From: CAVTLG01 sp963735495
Lineage (GTDB): Bacteria; Chloroflexota; Ktedonobacteria; Ktedonobacterales; Ktedonobacteraceae
Length of the DNA stretch: 64,000 nucleotides
Reading direction: 5' to 3'
NCBI GenBank assembly: GCA_963735495.1
Contig: CAVTLG010000009.1
Span: 1,054,001 to 1,118,000 of the forward strand
Part shown: positions 27,459 through 36,401 of the stretch, piece by piece
Layout: each line of letters starts with the position of its first letter
Numbering within the stretch: position 1 is the first letter of the stretch
Notes under the pieces: generated by a model
What the model saw: only the letters and a program-made list of their open reading frames with translations
The model's database searches: none
What the model was told of the DNA's origin: nothing
Position numbers and translations under genes: made by a program

Positions 27459-29425
27459 GTATCATCTCAATAATCCGGGGAGCACAGTCCGAGAGGAGCA
27501 ATCACGTCATGGTAAAGACACCTTTGCTCTCTGACCGGTTGCGCTGAAATGAGGAGGGATGGAGAGGATAGTATGCCCAAATCTCCTAGAAAGAGGCAGA
27601 TGAGCTAGACGAAAACAGGGGGAACGTGTAGAGTGTTGGCATGCTAGAAGAGTTCGATCCCACAACGATTGAAGATGAAGGTCTGCGCCAGGTGGTCATC
27701 TCGCTGATGAACCTGGTGGAACAGTTGTCGGCCAAAGTGCAAGAGCAAGCCGAAGAAATCCAACGATTGCGCGACGAGAACAATCGACTCAAGGGTGAAC
27801 AAGGCAAACCGAAGATCAAGGCGAACAAACCAGCACCCAATCTATCTTCAGAAAAGGAACGGCGCGAGTCAAAATTGCATCACAAAGCCAACAAGCAGGC
27901 CCAGATCAGGATAGATCGAGTCGAGGTGGTGAAGGTTGATACTTGCCGACTGCCGACTGATGCACGGTTCAAGGGCTACGAGGAAGTCACGGTGCAGGAC
28001 ATTGCGTTTCGTACTGAGAACATCAGGTTCCGTAAAGAGAAATACTACTCACTGAGCAATCAGCGGACGTATCTGGCAGAAATGCCTGCTGGGTACCAAG
28101 GCCAGTTTGGGCCGGGAGTCAGAGCCTGGGTGTTGGCACTCTACTACGCCAGTGGGATGAGTGAACCAAAAATCCTGAACCTTTTGCAGACGGTTGGCAT
28201 GTCGATCAGTGCAGGACAGCTCTCTGACATGCTGATCAAAGATCAAGGACTGTTCCATGCTGAGCGTGCAAACATCTTGCAGGCAGGTCTCTCAAGTTCC
28301 CCTTGGCAACATCTCGACAGCACAGGGACCAGAGTGAATGGCAAAAACGAGCAGTGTCATATCCTGTGCAATCCGTTGTATACCGCCTATTGTACGGTTC
28401 CGGCCAAAGATCGCCTGAGCCTGCTTCGCGTTCTCCAAGGCGGTGCCGATCCCGTCTTTCAAGTGAATGACCTCGCCTGGGAACTGCTGCCCCAGCTGGG
28501 CGTCTCGCAGAAATGGTGTCGCACGCTTCCCATGCTGTTGTCGCACGACCAGATCTACACAGAGAGCCAACTCGACAATGTGTTGGATGCGCACTTGCCC
28601 AAACACGGGGCTACTTTGCGCAAGAGTGTGAAGGAAGCTCTGGCGATCGCGACCTACCGAAGCCAGACCGCCTACCCGGTGGTCTCTTTGCTCGTATGTG
28701 ATGATGCGCCCCAATTCAATTGGTTAACCGTCCAGTTGGCCCTCTGCTGGGTCCATGAATATCGCCACTACAAGAAGCTGATGCCACGCTTTCTTGCTCA
28801 TTGCCACATTCTGGAGCAGTTTGCCAAGGACTTCTGGAAGCTCTATCGAGACCTGTTGGCCTACCGAGACCATCCCAGTCTCGTCGAGGCGGATGCGTTG
28901 CGAACGGCCTTTGACGACCTGTTTGGGCAAACCAGCGGCTACCAGCAGTTGGATGAGCGGCTCGCCCGCACGCGCGCCAAGAAAGATGCCTTGCTCATGG
29001 TGCTTGACCACCCAGAGATTCTCTTGCACAACAATCCAGCGGAGTTGGGAGCCCGGCAGCGTGTTCGCAAGCGAGATGTGAGCCTGCAGGCTCGCACCAG
29101 AGAAGGCATCGGGGCGTGGGATACCTTTCAGACGTTGGTGGGGACCGCCTACAAACTCGGAGTCAATGTCTACCAGTATTTTCATGACCGCATCGCTCAC
29201 ACCAACCGGTTGCCCAGTTTGGCCACCCTCATTCAAGAACGAGCTGCCACGCTTTACCTGGGCGCTTCATGGGCTGCAACACCCTGACCATGTCATTCCT
29301 TTGCCCACACACAGAAGTGCTCTCAACCTGCAAGAACACGCGCATTCGCTTGCTGGTTTCTCCCTGTACCACTCTCCATCCCACCTGCCCATCGCTTTTC
29401 TCGCCCCAAATTATTGAGATGATAC
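27459..29425 (+). mobile_element. IS66-family insertion sequence, copy 2
   Basis: A 1967-bp element bounded by GTATCATCTCAATAATCCGG and its near-inverse. The 8-bp target duplication GAGTTCTC is at 27451-27458 and 29426-29433. It is in opposite orientation to copy 1 and about 100 bp longer in its flanks. Distinct target duplications show two independent insertions. Confidence 0.93.
27641..29287 (+). CDS. IS66-type DDE transposase, copy 2
   Basis: 548 residues, colinear with copy 1. The C-terminal 150 residues are almost identical, while differences concentrate between 55 and 330. Catalytic residues are kept: HLDSTGTRVNGKN, LLVCDDAPQF and NNPAELGARQRVRKRD. It starts at ATG 27641 with MLEEFDPTTIEDEG, equivalent to copy 1. 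The uneven divergence suggests relatives that arrived separately, or gene conversion of the 3' half. Confidence 0.92.
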   Translation: MLEEFDPTTIEDEGLRQVVISLMNLVEQLSAKVQEQAEEIQRLRDENNRLKGEQGKPKIKANKPAPNLSSEKERRESKLHHKANKQAQIRIDRVEVVKVDTCRLPTDARFKGYEEVTVQDIAFRTENIRFRKEKYYSLSNQRTYLAEMPAGYQGQFGPGVRAWVLALYYASGMSEPKILNLLQTVGMSISAGQLSDMLIKDQGLFHAERANILQAGLSSSPWQHLDSTGTRVNGKNEQCHILCNPLYTAYCTVPAKDRLSLLRVLQGGADPVFQVNDLAWELLPQLGVSQKWCRTLPMLLSHDQIYTESQLDNVLDAHLPKHGATLRKSVKEALAIATYRSQTAYPVVSLLVCDDAPQFNWLTVQLALCWVHEYRHYKKLMPRFLAHCHILEQFAKDFWKLYRDLLAYRDHPSLVEADALRTAFDDLFGQTSGYQQLDERLARTRAKKDALLMVLDHPEILLHNNPAELGARQRVRKRDVSLQARTREGIGAWDTFQTLVGTAYKLGVNVYQYFHDRIAHTNRLPSLATLIQERAATLYLGASWAATP

Positions 29426-29692
29426 GAGTTCTCCACTTTCATCTTCCTTATTTCTGATAAGAGTATAGGTGAGCTGCGAGTGGAGGGGATGTGCCAGAGG
29501 TCATCTTGCGAGGTCATAGTCTGCTCCGTGACCACTGTGACCTACGACAGTGGTAAATTCTGTCTGGCAGGTCTCATGCTCTCTCGCAGCTGGTTCTTCC
29601 CTTGAAGAAAGATCCAGTACGCCTGCAAAAGCAGCGCGGCATGTTCTTTGTCTGCTGCTTATTGTAGACACCCTGGAGCATTGGATGGTAGA

Positions 29693-29770
29693 ATGATGAT
29701 CGAAAATGATGGTCTGATTCTGCACATCTTCCCGCTGGATGATGAGAAACCCGTGAGGAGGTTCCGATGA
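29693..29770 (+). CDS. Doubtful 25-codon leader ORF
   Basis: A short frame (MMIENDGLILHIFPLDDEKPVRRFR) whose stop overlaps the ATG of the AraC remnant by two bases. It could be a leader peptide or the end of a lost gene. The rest of 29434-29690 holds nothing I can identify. Confidence 0.25.
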   Translation: MMIENDGLILHIFPLDDEKPVRRFR

Positions 29771-29892
29771 ATGTGATAATCCACAAGCCTGCACAACGCG
29801 AGGCACAGCGGGTGCAAACCAACCGCGAGGAACTCCTCAAGAGGGTCAGTGGTGGCCAGGGGAAAAGGCTGGCTCCGCCGATAGCCTGGTGA
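29767..29892 (+). pseudogene. AraC-family regulator, N-terminal remnant
   Basis: The 41 codons MNVIIHKPAQREAQRVQTNREELLKRVSGG resemble the start of AraC_N-type cupin regulators (the QTNREEL stretch), then run into unrelated sequence and stop. The DNA-binding domain is missing. A perfect ribosome site (GGAGG, 6 bases before the ATG) survives, so the peptide may still be translated. Confidence 0.45.
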
Positions 29893-29950
29893 AGAAAGCT
29901 TGCAGCGCTGCTCTCAGTCTGTTGAGACGAACCACTCAATCAGCAGTGCG

Positions 29951-29993
29951 TTTTCGGGTGTTGGCTCACACCCCCGAATTAGCATGGTCTTCC
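29951..29993. repeat. Palindromic repeat, family A copy 5, inside a gene end
   Basis: TTTTCGGGTGTTGGCTCACA faces CCCCCGAATTAGCATGGTCT. The repeat overlaps the last codons of the response regulator at 29966-30712, whose C-terminal tail (EDHANSGV) is encoded by it. Confidence 0.55.
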
Positions 29994-30712
29994 TGTGTGC
30001 GCTCTTGCATCGCAAGCAGATAGCCGATGCCAACCTTTGTCAGAAGGTAGCGCGGGTGGGTGTAATCTGGTTCGAGCTTGCGCCGCAGGCGATTCACATT
30101 GACCTGAAGCATATGACTCTCGCCCACATAGTCTGATCCCCAGACATGTTCGAGCAGCAGTCCCTGTGTGATGACACGCCCGGCATTTTGTGCCAGATAG
30201 GATAAGAGGCGGTACTCGATAGGGGTTAAGGTCAGTTCCCGACCGGACATTGTTACCAGGTGTTGCGCATAGTCAATGCTCAGGTCCCCAATCGTGGTGG
30301 TAGTTTGCAACGTCTGCGCAACACTTTCACTCGACACAAATTGTGCCCGGCGCAGGACCGCGCGCACGCGCGCCAGCAGTTCATCGACACTAAAAGGTTT
30401 GGTCAGATAATCATCGGCACCCAGGTCCAGTCCCCGTATCTTCTCCTGATCCTGCCCGCGTGCGGTGACAATAATGATAGGCACCATCGAGAACTCGCGG
30501 ACGCGCTGGCAGACGGTAAAACCGTCCATCTTCGGCATCATGACGTCGAGAAGGACCGCATCAGGCTGGTGAGCCTCGATCAAGGCAAGTGCTTGCTGAC
30601 CATCGCTTGCCGTAAGCACCTCATAGTCCTCAAATTGCAGATTGCGTGCAATTAAGCGCAGCAATTGTGGATCATCATCGGCTGTCAAAACTGTCGGTTT
30701 CTTCGCAGGCAT
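29966..30712 (-). CDS. OmpR/PhoB-type response regulator
   Basis: 248 residues: a receiver domain with phospho-acceptor Asp56 (VLLDVMMPKMDG), Thr in IIIVTARG and Lys in YLTKPF, followed by a winged-helix domain (LTPIEYRLLSYLAQNAGRVITQGLLLEHVWG, then VNVNRLRRKLEPD and LLTKVGIGY). It follows the histidine kinase at 30740 with 27 bp between, so they form one operon. Regulators of this class bind direct repeats with 11-bp spacing. The four-box site at 32318-32364 upstream of this operon, and five like it further right, have that geometry, which makes this protein the likely regulator. Its last eight residues come from a palindromic repeat. Confidence 0.92.
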   Translation of the reverse strand: MPAKKPTVLTADDDPQLLRLIARNLQFEDYEVLTASDGQQALALIEAHQPDAVLLDVMMPKMDGFTVCQRVREFSMVPIIIVTARGQDQEKIRGLDLGADDYLTKPFSVDELLARVRAVLRRAQFVSSESVAQTLQTTTTIGDLSIDYAQHLVTMSGRELTLTPIEYRLLSYLAQNAGRVITQGLLLEHVWGSDYVGESHMLQVNVNRLRRKLEPDYTHPRYLLTKVGIGYLLAMQERTQEDHANSGV

Positions 30713-30739
30713 GCTTTGTTACTCCTTGTTAAATAGCGG

Positions 30740-32239
30740 CTATATACTCGTGCTTTTGGCGTCCATGGGGAGGAATATATGAAACGTACTGCCTTTGCCA
30801 AACTCGCTCTCGGCCCACATGATACCATCATGGAGCTCGACAATGCGCTTACAAGCGGTGAGTCCCAGTCCCAGACCATTCACTTCACGCGTGAGAGCAG
30901 TGTCAACCCGGTAAAAGCGCTCAAAGATGCGCTCAAGGTGTTGGGGTTGTATGCCTTTTCCGTCGTCGCTCACACTGATTGCGAGCATCTGAAGATGTCT
31001 CTGCATGGCATCAAAGAGGCGGCGCTCCATTTTTTTTGATGGCAAGCGGAGGAAATGAAGCGTATCTTGCGTTATGCCTGAGCGAATGATGACGTGCACA
31101 TTTCCTCCGCTTTGTGCGTGGGTAACTGCGTTTGCTAACAATTGGTCGATCACCTCACGCAGACGACGTTGGTCCGCCTGGATAATAAGGTCGTTGTCGC
31201 GTGGTTGTTCCAGGTTGTCGAGCAGATGGACGGCGAACACCCAGGGTACACGCGAAGTATCACCCCTACCAGGTTGGTCGATCAGGGTAGGGGCAACGCT
31301 TGCCTCCGCTCTAAGCTGCTCTTCTACTGCATTGATCGCTTCACGGACAAGTTGTCCAATATTCACGTCGCTGCGGTGAATGACGATGGAGCCTGTCTCC
31401 AACTCGGACACTTCCAGAAAGGCATCAACCACACGAGCCAGGCGATCACTACTCTCATTGATCGCGACCAGAAATTCATGCCGCTCCTCAGGGGAGATAT
31501 GCTGCTCGTGACGCAGAAGCGTTGCCGTGTACCCTTTCACCGTTGCCAGTGGACTGCGCAGTTCATGGCTGACACTGGCCAACATTTCTGCTTTGAGAAA
31601 GGCCATCTCGCGCAGATCCTCACGATAGGAGATGGTCTCAATGTCCAGAATATACTCAACCAGCAAGGCATTGATGATGACGGCTCCAACAGCATCTGTC
31701 AGGTGCGGCAGCATTGCTGTAGCTTTCTGTGCCCCCATGGCCTGTTTCTGCTTGTCACCTGGCTCCCAGCCAAAGACAAAGAGCGCCTGTTGAGAGCTTG
31801 CCTGTGCTTCTTGCGCTAGATCTTCTTGTTCTGGAGGAAGAGACAGAGACACATGCGGTCTCCACAGCAGCCAGGAAACCTCATCGCTAGAGGGTAGTGC
31901 CCAGATATCATCAGCCGGGAAGGATACCATGAAATTGAGCGCCTCCTCTTCCTGCATATTGTACAATGCACAGATGCGCACACTCCTGCCATGCAAAGAA
32001 GTCGGTTGGCCTGGCACATCTCTCGGGGCAGGTACAGATGACACAAGGATGCATGCACCACGTTGCGCAGCACAGACCGCTAGCAGTTGTGTCAGCAGTT
32101 GTGTGGCAGTCGTGTCGATTTTATCTCTACCAGCGGTCCTATTGTTAAGGACAAGGCGTGCAAGATTTGCCTGTACCGTGACGATTTCAGGGAAATATGC
32201 TGCTGTCGGTTTGTGCTGTCTTTCCATACGGTATCTCAT
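30740..32239 (-). CDS. Cytoplasmic histidine kinase, partner of the adjacent regulator
   Basis: 499 residues without a membrane helix. Residues 1-200 form an unassigned sensor region that looks GAF-like (TQLLTQLLAVCAAQRGACILVSS, VRICALYNM). HisKA follows with His225 in ASVSHELRSPLATVKG, then HATPase_c with N box QLLANAVTHAQSGG, G1 SDDGKGI, F box IFERFYR and G2 GLGLGLTACKRIVELHDG. The signal is unknown; a soluble sensor suggests an internal cue such as redox, gas or metabolite. First gene of the HK-RR operon. The four-box site lies 79-125 bp upstream, in the orientation of this gene, implying autoregulation. Confidence 0.9.
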   Translation of the reverse strand: MRYRMERQHKPTAAYFPEIVTVQANLARLVLNNRTAGRDKIDTTATQLLTQLLAVCAAQRGACILVSSVPAPRDVPGQPTSLHGRSVRICALYNMQEEEALNFMVSFPADDIWALPSSDEVSWLLWRPHVSLSLPPEQEDLAQEAQASSQQALFVFGWEPGDKQKQAMGAQKATAMLPHLTDAVGAVIINALLVEYILDIETISYREDLREMAFLKAEMLASVSHELRSPLATVKGYTATLLRHEQHISPEERHEFLVAINESSDRLARVVDAFLEVSELETGSIVIHRSDVNIGQLVREAINAVEEQLRAEASVAPTLIDQPGRGDTSRVPWVFAVHLLDNLEQPRDNDLIIQADQRRLREVIDQLLANAVTHAQSGGNVHVIIRSGITQDTLHFLRLPSKKMERRLFDAMQRHLQMLAISVSDDGKGIQPQHLERIFERFYRVDTALTREVNGLGLGLTACKRIVELHDGIMWAESEFGKGSTFHIFLPMDAKSTSI

Positions 32240-32317
32240 CTCACTTATTTATTTTGCACATTCTATGCAAGAACTTGCCAGGTTCCCGCTGTGTCATTTA
32301 TTATACAGAAGCAGTGC

Positions 32318-32364
32318 TCACAGCGATAGCACAAAAGGAACTGCCATATCACAATCACGTCACA
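32318..32364 (-). promoter_or_regulatory. Four-box site R1, upstream of the HK-RR operon
   Basis: TCACA at 32318, GCACA at 32329, TCACA at 32349 and TCACA at 32360 (inverse TGTGA on the minus strand). Offsets are 0, 11, 31 and 42, one base shorter in the middle than the other sites. The orientation matches the minus-strand kinase starting at 32239, although the divergent kinase at 32422 shares the region. Confidence 0.75.
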
Positions 32365-32421
32365 AACAAAGGATGCTATGGCAGAGAAGAGAACCACTCT
32401 TCACGGAGAAGGAGTGACCAC

Positions 32422-34674
32422 ATGAAGCCCGATGAGGTAAATACATCGCGTGTGACTACAGAACGGTTTGCGGCATTAAGTCGTGTTGGTGCGGCACTGA
32501 TGAGTGAGTTGGATGAGACCCGTCTCTTACAATTGATTGCAGAGACAGCTTGCGAACTCACAGGTGCACAGTTTGCGGCCTTTAGCATACGCCCAACAGA
32601 TGAGGCTGGGCAACCACTCGTCCCTGCGGATGGGAAGCTCTTTCACCTGGCCGCTGTTGTCGGCGTCACAAAGGAGCAGGAAGCGCTTTTTCGTCGCATG
32701 CCACTTGGAGGAGAAGGCTTGCTCGCGCCTATTTTTCGACATGGGGTTTCGGTGCTCGTACCTGATGTCCTGGTACACGTTGCCTCCGCAACAGATATAC
32801 CAGCCACTGATGAGCGCGAGATGGCAAGAAAGGCTGCTTCCGCCTTCGTCCATGGACAGGTGCCCGTAGAAGAACTGCGCTCGATGGGGATACCTCGTGG
32901 ACATCCGGTCGTACGCAGCTTTCTGGGTGCACCATTGCTCAATCGAGAGAGACAGGTACGTGGAGGTCTTCTCCTGGGACACGCGCAACCCAACCGCTTT
33001 ACGCCCGCTGATGAGGCACTCCTGGTTGGTCTGGCGACACAGGCTGCTGTGGCCCTCGAAAATGCGCAGCTCTACCAGACTATGCAGATGCGCGCCCAGG
33101 AACTGAATGCTATTTTTGAAAATATTGCGGATGGCATCATACTGGTTGACAGACAAGAGCGAGTCCTGCGTGAAAATAAAGCTGCTCAATACATACGTGC
33201 GCTCTTGCGGGACCACGCCGAGGGAAGCCAGTATCTTGAGGATTTACTCTCTGTGCCGGCGCGCTCGGCATTGCAGGATCAGGCTGTGCAGGATCAGACG
33301 GTCGTGGTGAGTGGTGAGTATGGAGAGGGGAAGGAATATGTCGTGACTGCTTCCCCTCTGCGCCTCCCGGCTGTATCATCAGGCCCACTAGCGCAGAGCG
33401 GCGATACACGCAACCAGGGAGAACAGACGATCTCTGGCGCAGTGATCGTCTGGCATGACGTGACGGAACGGCGTATCCGTGAGCAGGAACGTGTAGCCAG
33501 AGAAATTGAGCGCGAGGCGCATGCTGAGGCAGAAGCCCGTCTCTCGGTACTGCAAATGATTCTGGATGAATTGCCCAGTAGCGTCTATCTCGTACAGGGG
33601 CAGGATGCGCGTTTAGTGCTTGCCAATCGCGCGACGGCAGCGATCTGGGGAGCAGCGTGGCCGCATGATCAACCTCTCACCGCGTTTCTTGAGGAACAGC
33701 ATATACATATCTTCGGCATAGATGGTCGTGCACTTACCTCCTCACAGCTTGCAACATTACGGGCAGTGCAAGAGAGAAAGCATGTGTATCAACAGCAGGA
33801 AAGCATCTGTCATCCAGATGGGACAATTGTGCCGGTGCTGGTCAATGCGGTGGCTCTGGATGCGCAGCACTTCCTGCGCGCAGCAAAAACGAGCCAGACC
33901 ACGCCAGAACCCATGGCGATTGTTGTACATCAGGATGTAACTGCCTTGAAGGAAACAGAGCAGCTCAAAGATGAGTTCATTGCACTCGCAGCACATGAGT
34001 TGCGGACACCCCTCGCTATTTTGAAAGGCTTTGTGCAAACACTCCTGGTACAAACAGCACGCGGGAAGGGGCCAGTACTTGCTGAGTGGCAAACAGAGTC
34101 ATTGCAAGAGATCGAACAAGCAACAAATCGCCTGGTCGAATTGACAGAAGATCTGCTCAATGTCACGCGCATGCAGGCCGGACGGCTCAAACTACAAACA
34201 GAAGCAGTGGATCTGCCTCCGCTGCTGCAACGCCTGGTGGCACAGGTACAGATGACCACAGAGCATCATCAGCTCTCCATCCATGCCACGCTTTCACACC
34301 TGGTGGTGCGAGGCGATCCACGGCGTATTGAGCAAGTTTTGAACAATTTGCTGCAAAACGCGATTAAGTATAGTCCCGCAGGAGGGAGTATTGAGGTGCG
34401 CATATATCTCGATGAGAGCACGAAGATGGCGTTGCTCAGTATTAAGGATCAGGGTATTGGTATCCCTACTCAGCAGCAGTCTCGCATCTTCAGCCGCTTT
34501 GCGCGGGCGAACAATGCTCAGACCTATGGAATAGGCGGAACTGGCCTGGGACTCTATCTCTGTCGCGAACTGGTCGAGCGGCAAAATGGGCGTATCTGGT
34601 TCGAGTCGGTGGAAGAAGTAGGATCGACGTTCTTTCTTACCTTTCCGCTTTTCTCGGACACATCTTGCTCCTAA
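32422..34674 (+). CDS. GAF-PAS-PAS histidine kinase
   Basis: 750 residues, soluble. A GAF domain (about 15-218; GIPRGHPVVRSFLGAPLLNRERQVRGGLLLGHAQPNRFTPADEALL recalls DosS/DevS-type GAF), PAS 1 (225-350), PAS 2 (375-510), HisKA with His525 in ALAAHELRTPLAILKG, and HATPase_c with NNLLQNAIKYSPAGG, KDQGIGIP and GGTGLGLYLCRELVERQNG. ATG 32422 has AAGGAG 8 bases upstream; a longer frame upstream is not used. No regulator follows, so it may feed the regulator of the divergent operon or the one at 36402. GAF resemblance suggests sensing of gases or redox state; no haem ligand can be assigned. Confidence 0.9.
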   Translation: MKPDEVNTSRVTTERFAALSRVGAALMSELDETRLLQLIAETACELTGAQFAAFSIRPTDEAGQPLVPADGKLFHLAAVVGVTKEQEALFRRMPLGGEGLLAPIFRHGVSVLVPDVLVHVASATDIPATDEREMARKAASAFVHGQVPVEELRSMGIPRGHPVVRSFLGAPLLNRERQVRGGLLLGHAQPNRFTPADEALLVGLATQAAVALENAQLYQTMQMRAQELNAIFENIADGIILVDRQERVLRENKAAQYIRALLRDHAEGSQYLEDLLSVPARSALQDQAVQDQTVVVSGEYGEGKEYVVTASPLRLPAVSSGPLAQSGDTRNQGEQTISGAVIVWHDVTERRIREQERVAREIEREAHAEAEARLSVLQMILDELPSSVYLVQGQDARLVLANRATAAIWGAAWPHDQPLTAFLEEQHIHIFGIDGRALTSSQLATLRAVQERKHVYQQQESICHPDGTIVPVLVNAVALDAQHFLRAAKTSQTTPEPMAIVVHQDVTALKETEQLKDEFIALAAHELRTPLAILKGFVQTLLVQTARGKGPVLAEWQTESLQEIEQATNRLVELTEDLLNVTRMQAGRLKLQTEAVDLPPLLQRLVAQVQMTTEHHQLSIHATLSHLVVRGDPRRIEQVLNNLLQNAIKYSPAGGSIEVRIYLDESTKMALLSIKDQGIGIPTQQQSRIFSRFARANNAQTYGIGGTGLGLYLCRELVERQNGRIWFESVEEVGSTFFLTFPLFSDTSCS

Positions 34675-34900
34675 ATGTTGACAGTGATTGCGAGCAAAAG
34701 GTGGTCAAGAGGCCCTGGCTAAGATGGGCCTGGGGGGACTAATTCCGCCTGATCTTGCTGACGCGGAGGAGCAGAGAGGGAGATAACAGTGCAACGTTTG
34801 CCTGTTGGGTTCTCTGCCCCTCCTTGACCAACCAACATCCCCAGGATTTGTTTAAAAGAGCAGCAAAAGCTACAAATCGGGGTTTAAATCCAACATGCGG

Positions 34901-36400
34901 TCACGAAGAGCTGTGTTCTGGTGCCAGGGGTACCATCACCGTGAAGACTGATCCCTGTCCCAACTGGCTTTCTACGGAGATCGTTCCATGATGCATATGC
35001 ACAATCCATTCGACGATAGAGAGACCAAGTCCGGTGCCACCAGCAGCACGTGAGCGTGCCACATCCGTACGGTAGAAGCGCTCAAAGATATGCGCAATAT
35101 GTTGCGGGGCAATGCCGATGCCGGTATCGCCAACAGTGAAGGCAACGTTCGTGCCTTTCACCTCAACGTTCAGCAGGATTTCCCCGCCACGTTTCGTATA
35201 GGTCAGAGCATTCTCCAGCAAATTCATCATCATCTGGAGCAGTCGCGCTTCGTCGCCTACCACGATAGCAGGCTCACCTGTTTGCACATGCAGAGCAATG
35301 CCCCGTTCGACTGCCAGCCACTCTAAGGAGGCCGCCACGTCGTTTGCCAGCACGTCTAAATACACGAGTTGTTGTTCAAACTGGATATGTCCTTCATCTA
35401 CGCGCGCCAGAGTAAACAGGTCGTTAATCAGGTGCGCCAGGCGTTCAGCTTGACCGTTCACATCACGCAGAAGACGGATATATTCTTCTTTCGGCATCTC
35501 ATGGATCAAGGCAACATCGGTCATGCTGCGCATAGCGGCAACGGGAGTACGCAGTTCGTGAGAAGCATCGGCGGTAAAACGACGCTGACGGGTGAAGACA
35601 TTGTCCAAATAGTCAAGCATCTCGTTGAAAGTCAGCGCGAGATGCTTGACCTGATCGTTCGCGCGGGGAAGAGGGACACGCTGATGGAGATTACCCTCTT
35701 TGATAGCGTGTGCCGTGTCGGTCAGCCGTTCAATGGGCGCGAAGGCACGTGTCGCGAGCCAGTAGCTGCCAATGGCACCGATCACGAGGACGAATGGCAC
35801 GATGAGCAGGAGTTCCAGGATAACGCTATCCAATGTGGTATGGAGTGGCGTCAACGAGATGCCAACTTGCACAACGCCAAAAACTCGACCATCATGAACA
35901 AGCGGCTTGCTATACAGACGTAACGTTTGTCCATCGTGGACGGTAATGGTACCAAGCCATGTCGTCCCTCGTAATGATTGCGTCACGCTGTTCTCTGGAA
36001 CCACCAGCGTATGAAAGTCAGGCGTGCTATATTCGACGCTGCCTTGCGCGTTAAGCACACGCATGAGCGCATCGAGATCAACATCGAAGTTGGGAGCCTC
36101 AAGATCACCGGCTGGCCCTAAGGCGTTTGTTTTCGCTGTCTCATTGCTCTTGACCAGTCCAGCCAGTTCACCGGTCCTATCACGAATGAGAATAGAGCCA
36201 TTCTGCTGAATACTATTCTGAGCAATATCCTGTGCCCGTGCTTGTAAATTGGCGTCGAAGCTCGTCGCGAGGGTCGAGCGTAAGTGCAAGTAGAAGACGA
36301 TGCCAAAGAGAGCCAGCAAGATCGAAAAGACGGCAATGTACCAGAGAGTCAACTGCGCTCGGATACCGAGCGGCCAGTATTGACGAAGAGACGTTTGCAT
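34901..36400 (-). CDS. Membrane histidine kinase (HAMP type)
   Basis: 499 residues: membrane helix 1 (about 15-40, AQLTLWYIAVFSILLALFGIVFYLH), an extracellular sensor of about 150 residues, helix 2 (about 193-217, VILELLLIVPFVLVIGAIGSYWLA), HAMP (RAFAPIERLTDTAHAIKEGNLHQRV), HisKA with His281 in TADASHELRTPVAAM, and HATPase_c (NLLENALTYTKRGG, GDTGIGI, GGTGLGLSIVEWIVHMHHG). Start ATG 36400 lies two bases behind the regulator stop, with AAGGAG inside the regulator gene end. Pair with 36402-37073. The preceding stretch 34675-34900 holds no gene. Confidence 0.93.
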   Translation of the reverse strand: MQTSLRQYWPLGIRAQLTLWYIAVFSILLALFGIVFYLHLRSTLATSFDANLQARAQDIAQNSIQQNGSILIRDRTGELAGLVKSNETAKTNALGPAGDLEAPNFDVDLDALMRVLNAQGSVEYSTPDFHTLVVPENSVTQSLRGTTWLGTITVHDGQTLRLYSKPLVHDGRVFGVVQVGISLTPLHTTLDSVILELLLIVPFVLVIGAIGSYWLATRAFAPIERLTDTAHAIKEGNLHQRVPLPRANDQVKHLALTFNEMLDYLDNVFTRQRRFTADASHELRTPVAAMRSMTDVALIHEMPKEEYIRLLRDVNGQAERLAHLINDLFTLARVDEGHIQFEQQLVYLDVLANDVAASLEWLAVERGIALHVQTGEPAIVVGDEARLLQMMMNLLENALTYTKRGGEILLNVEVKGTNVAFTVGDTGIGIAPQHIAHIFERFYRTDVARSRAAGGTGLGLSIVEWIVHMHHGTISVESQLGQGSVFTVMVPLAPEHSSS

Positions 36401-36401
36401 G

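Noticed and set aside
18428..29425. A composite transposon made by the two IS66 copies
   Set aside because: Each copy has its own matching target duplication, so they inserted independently.
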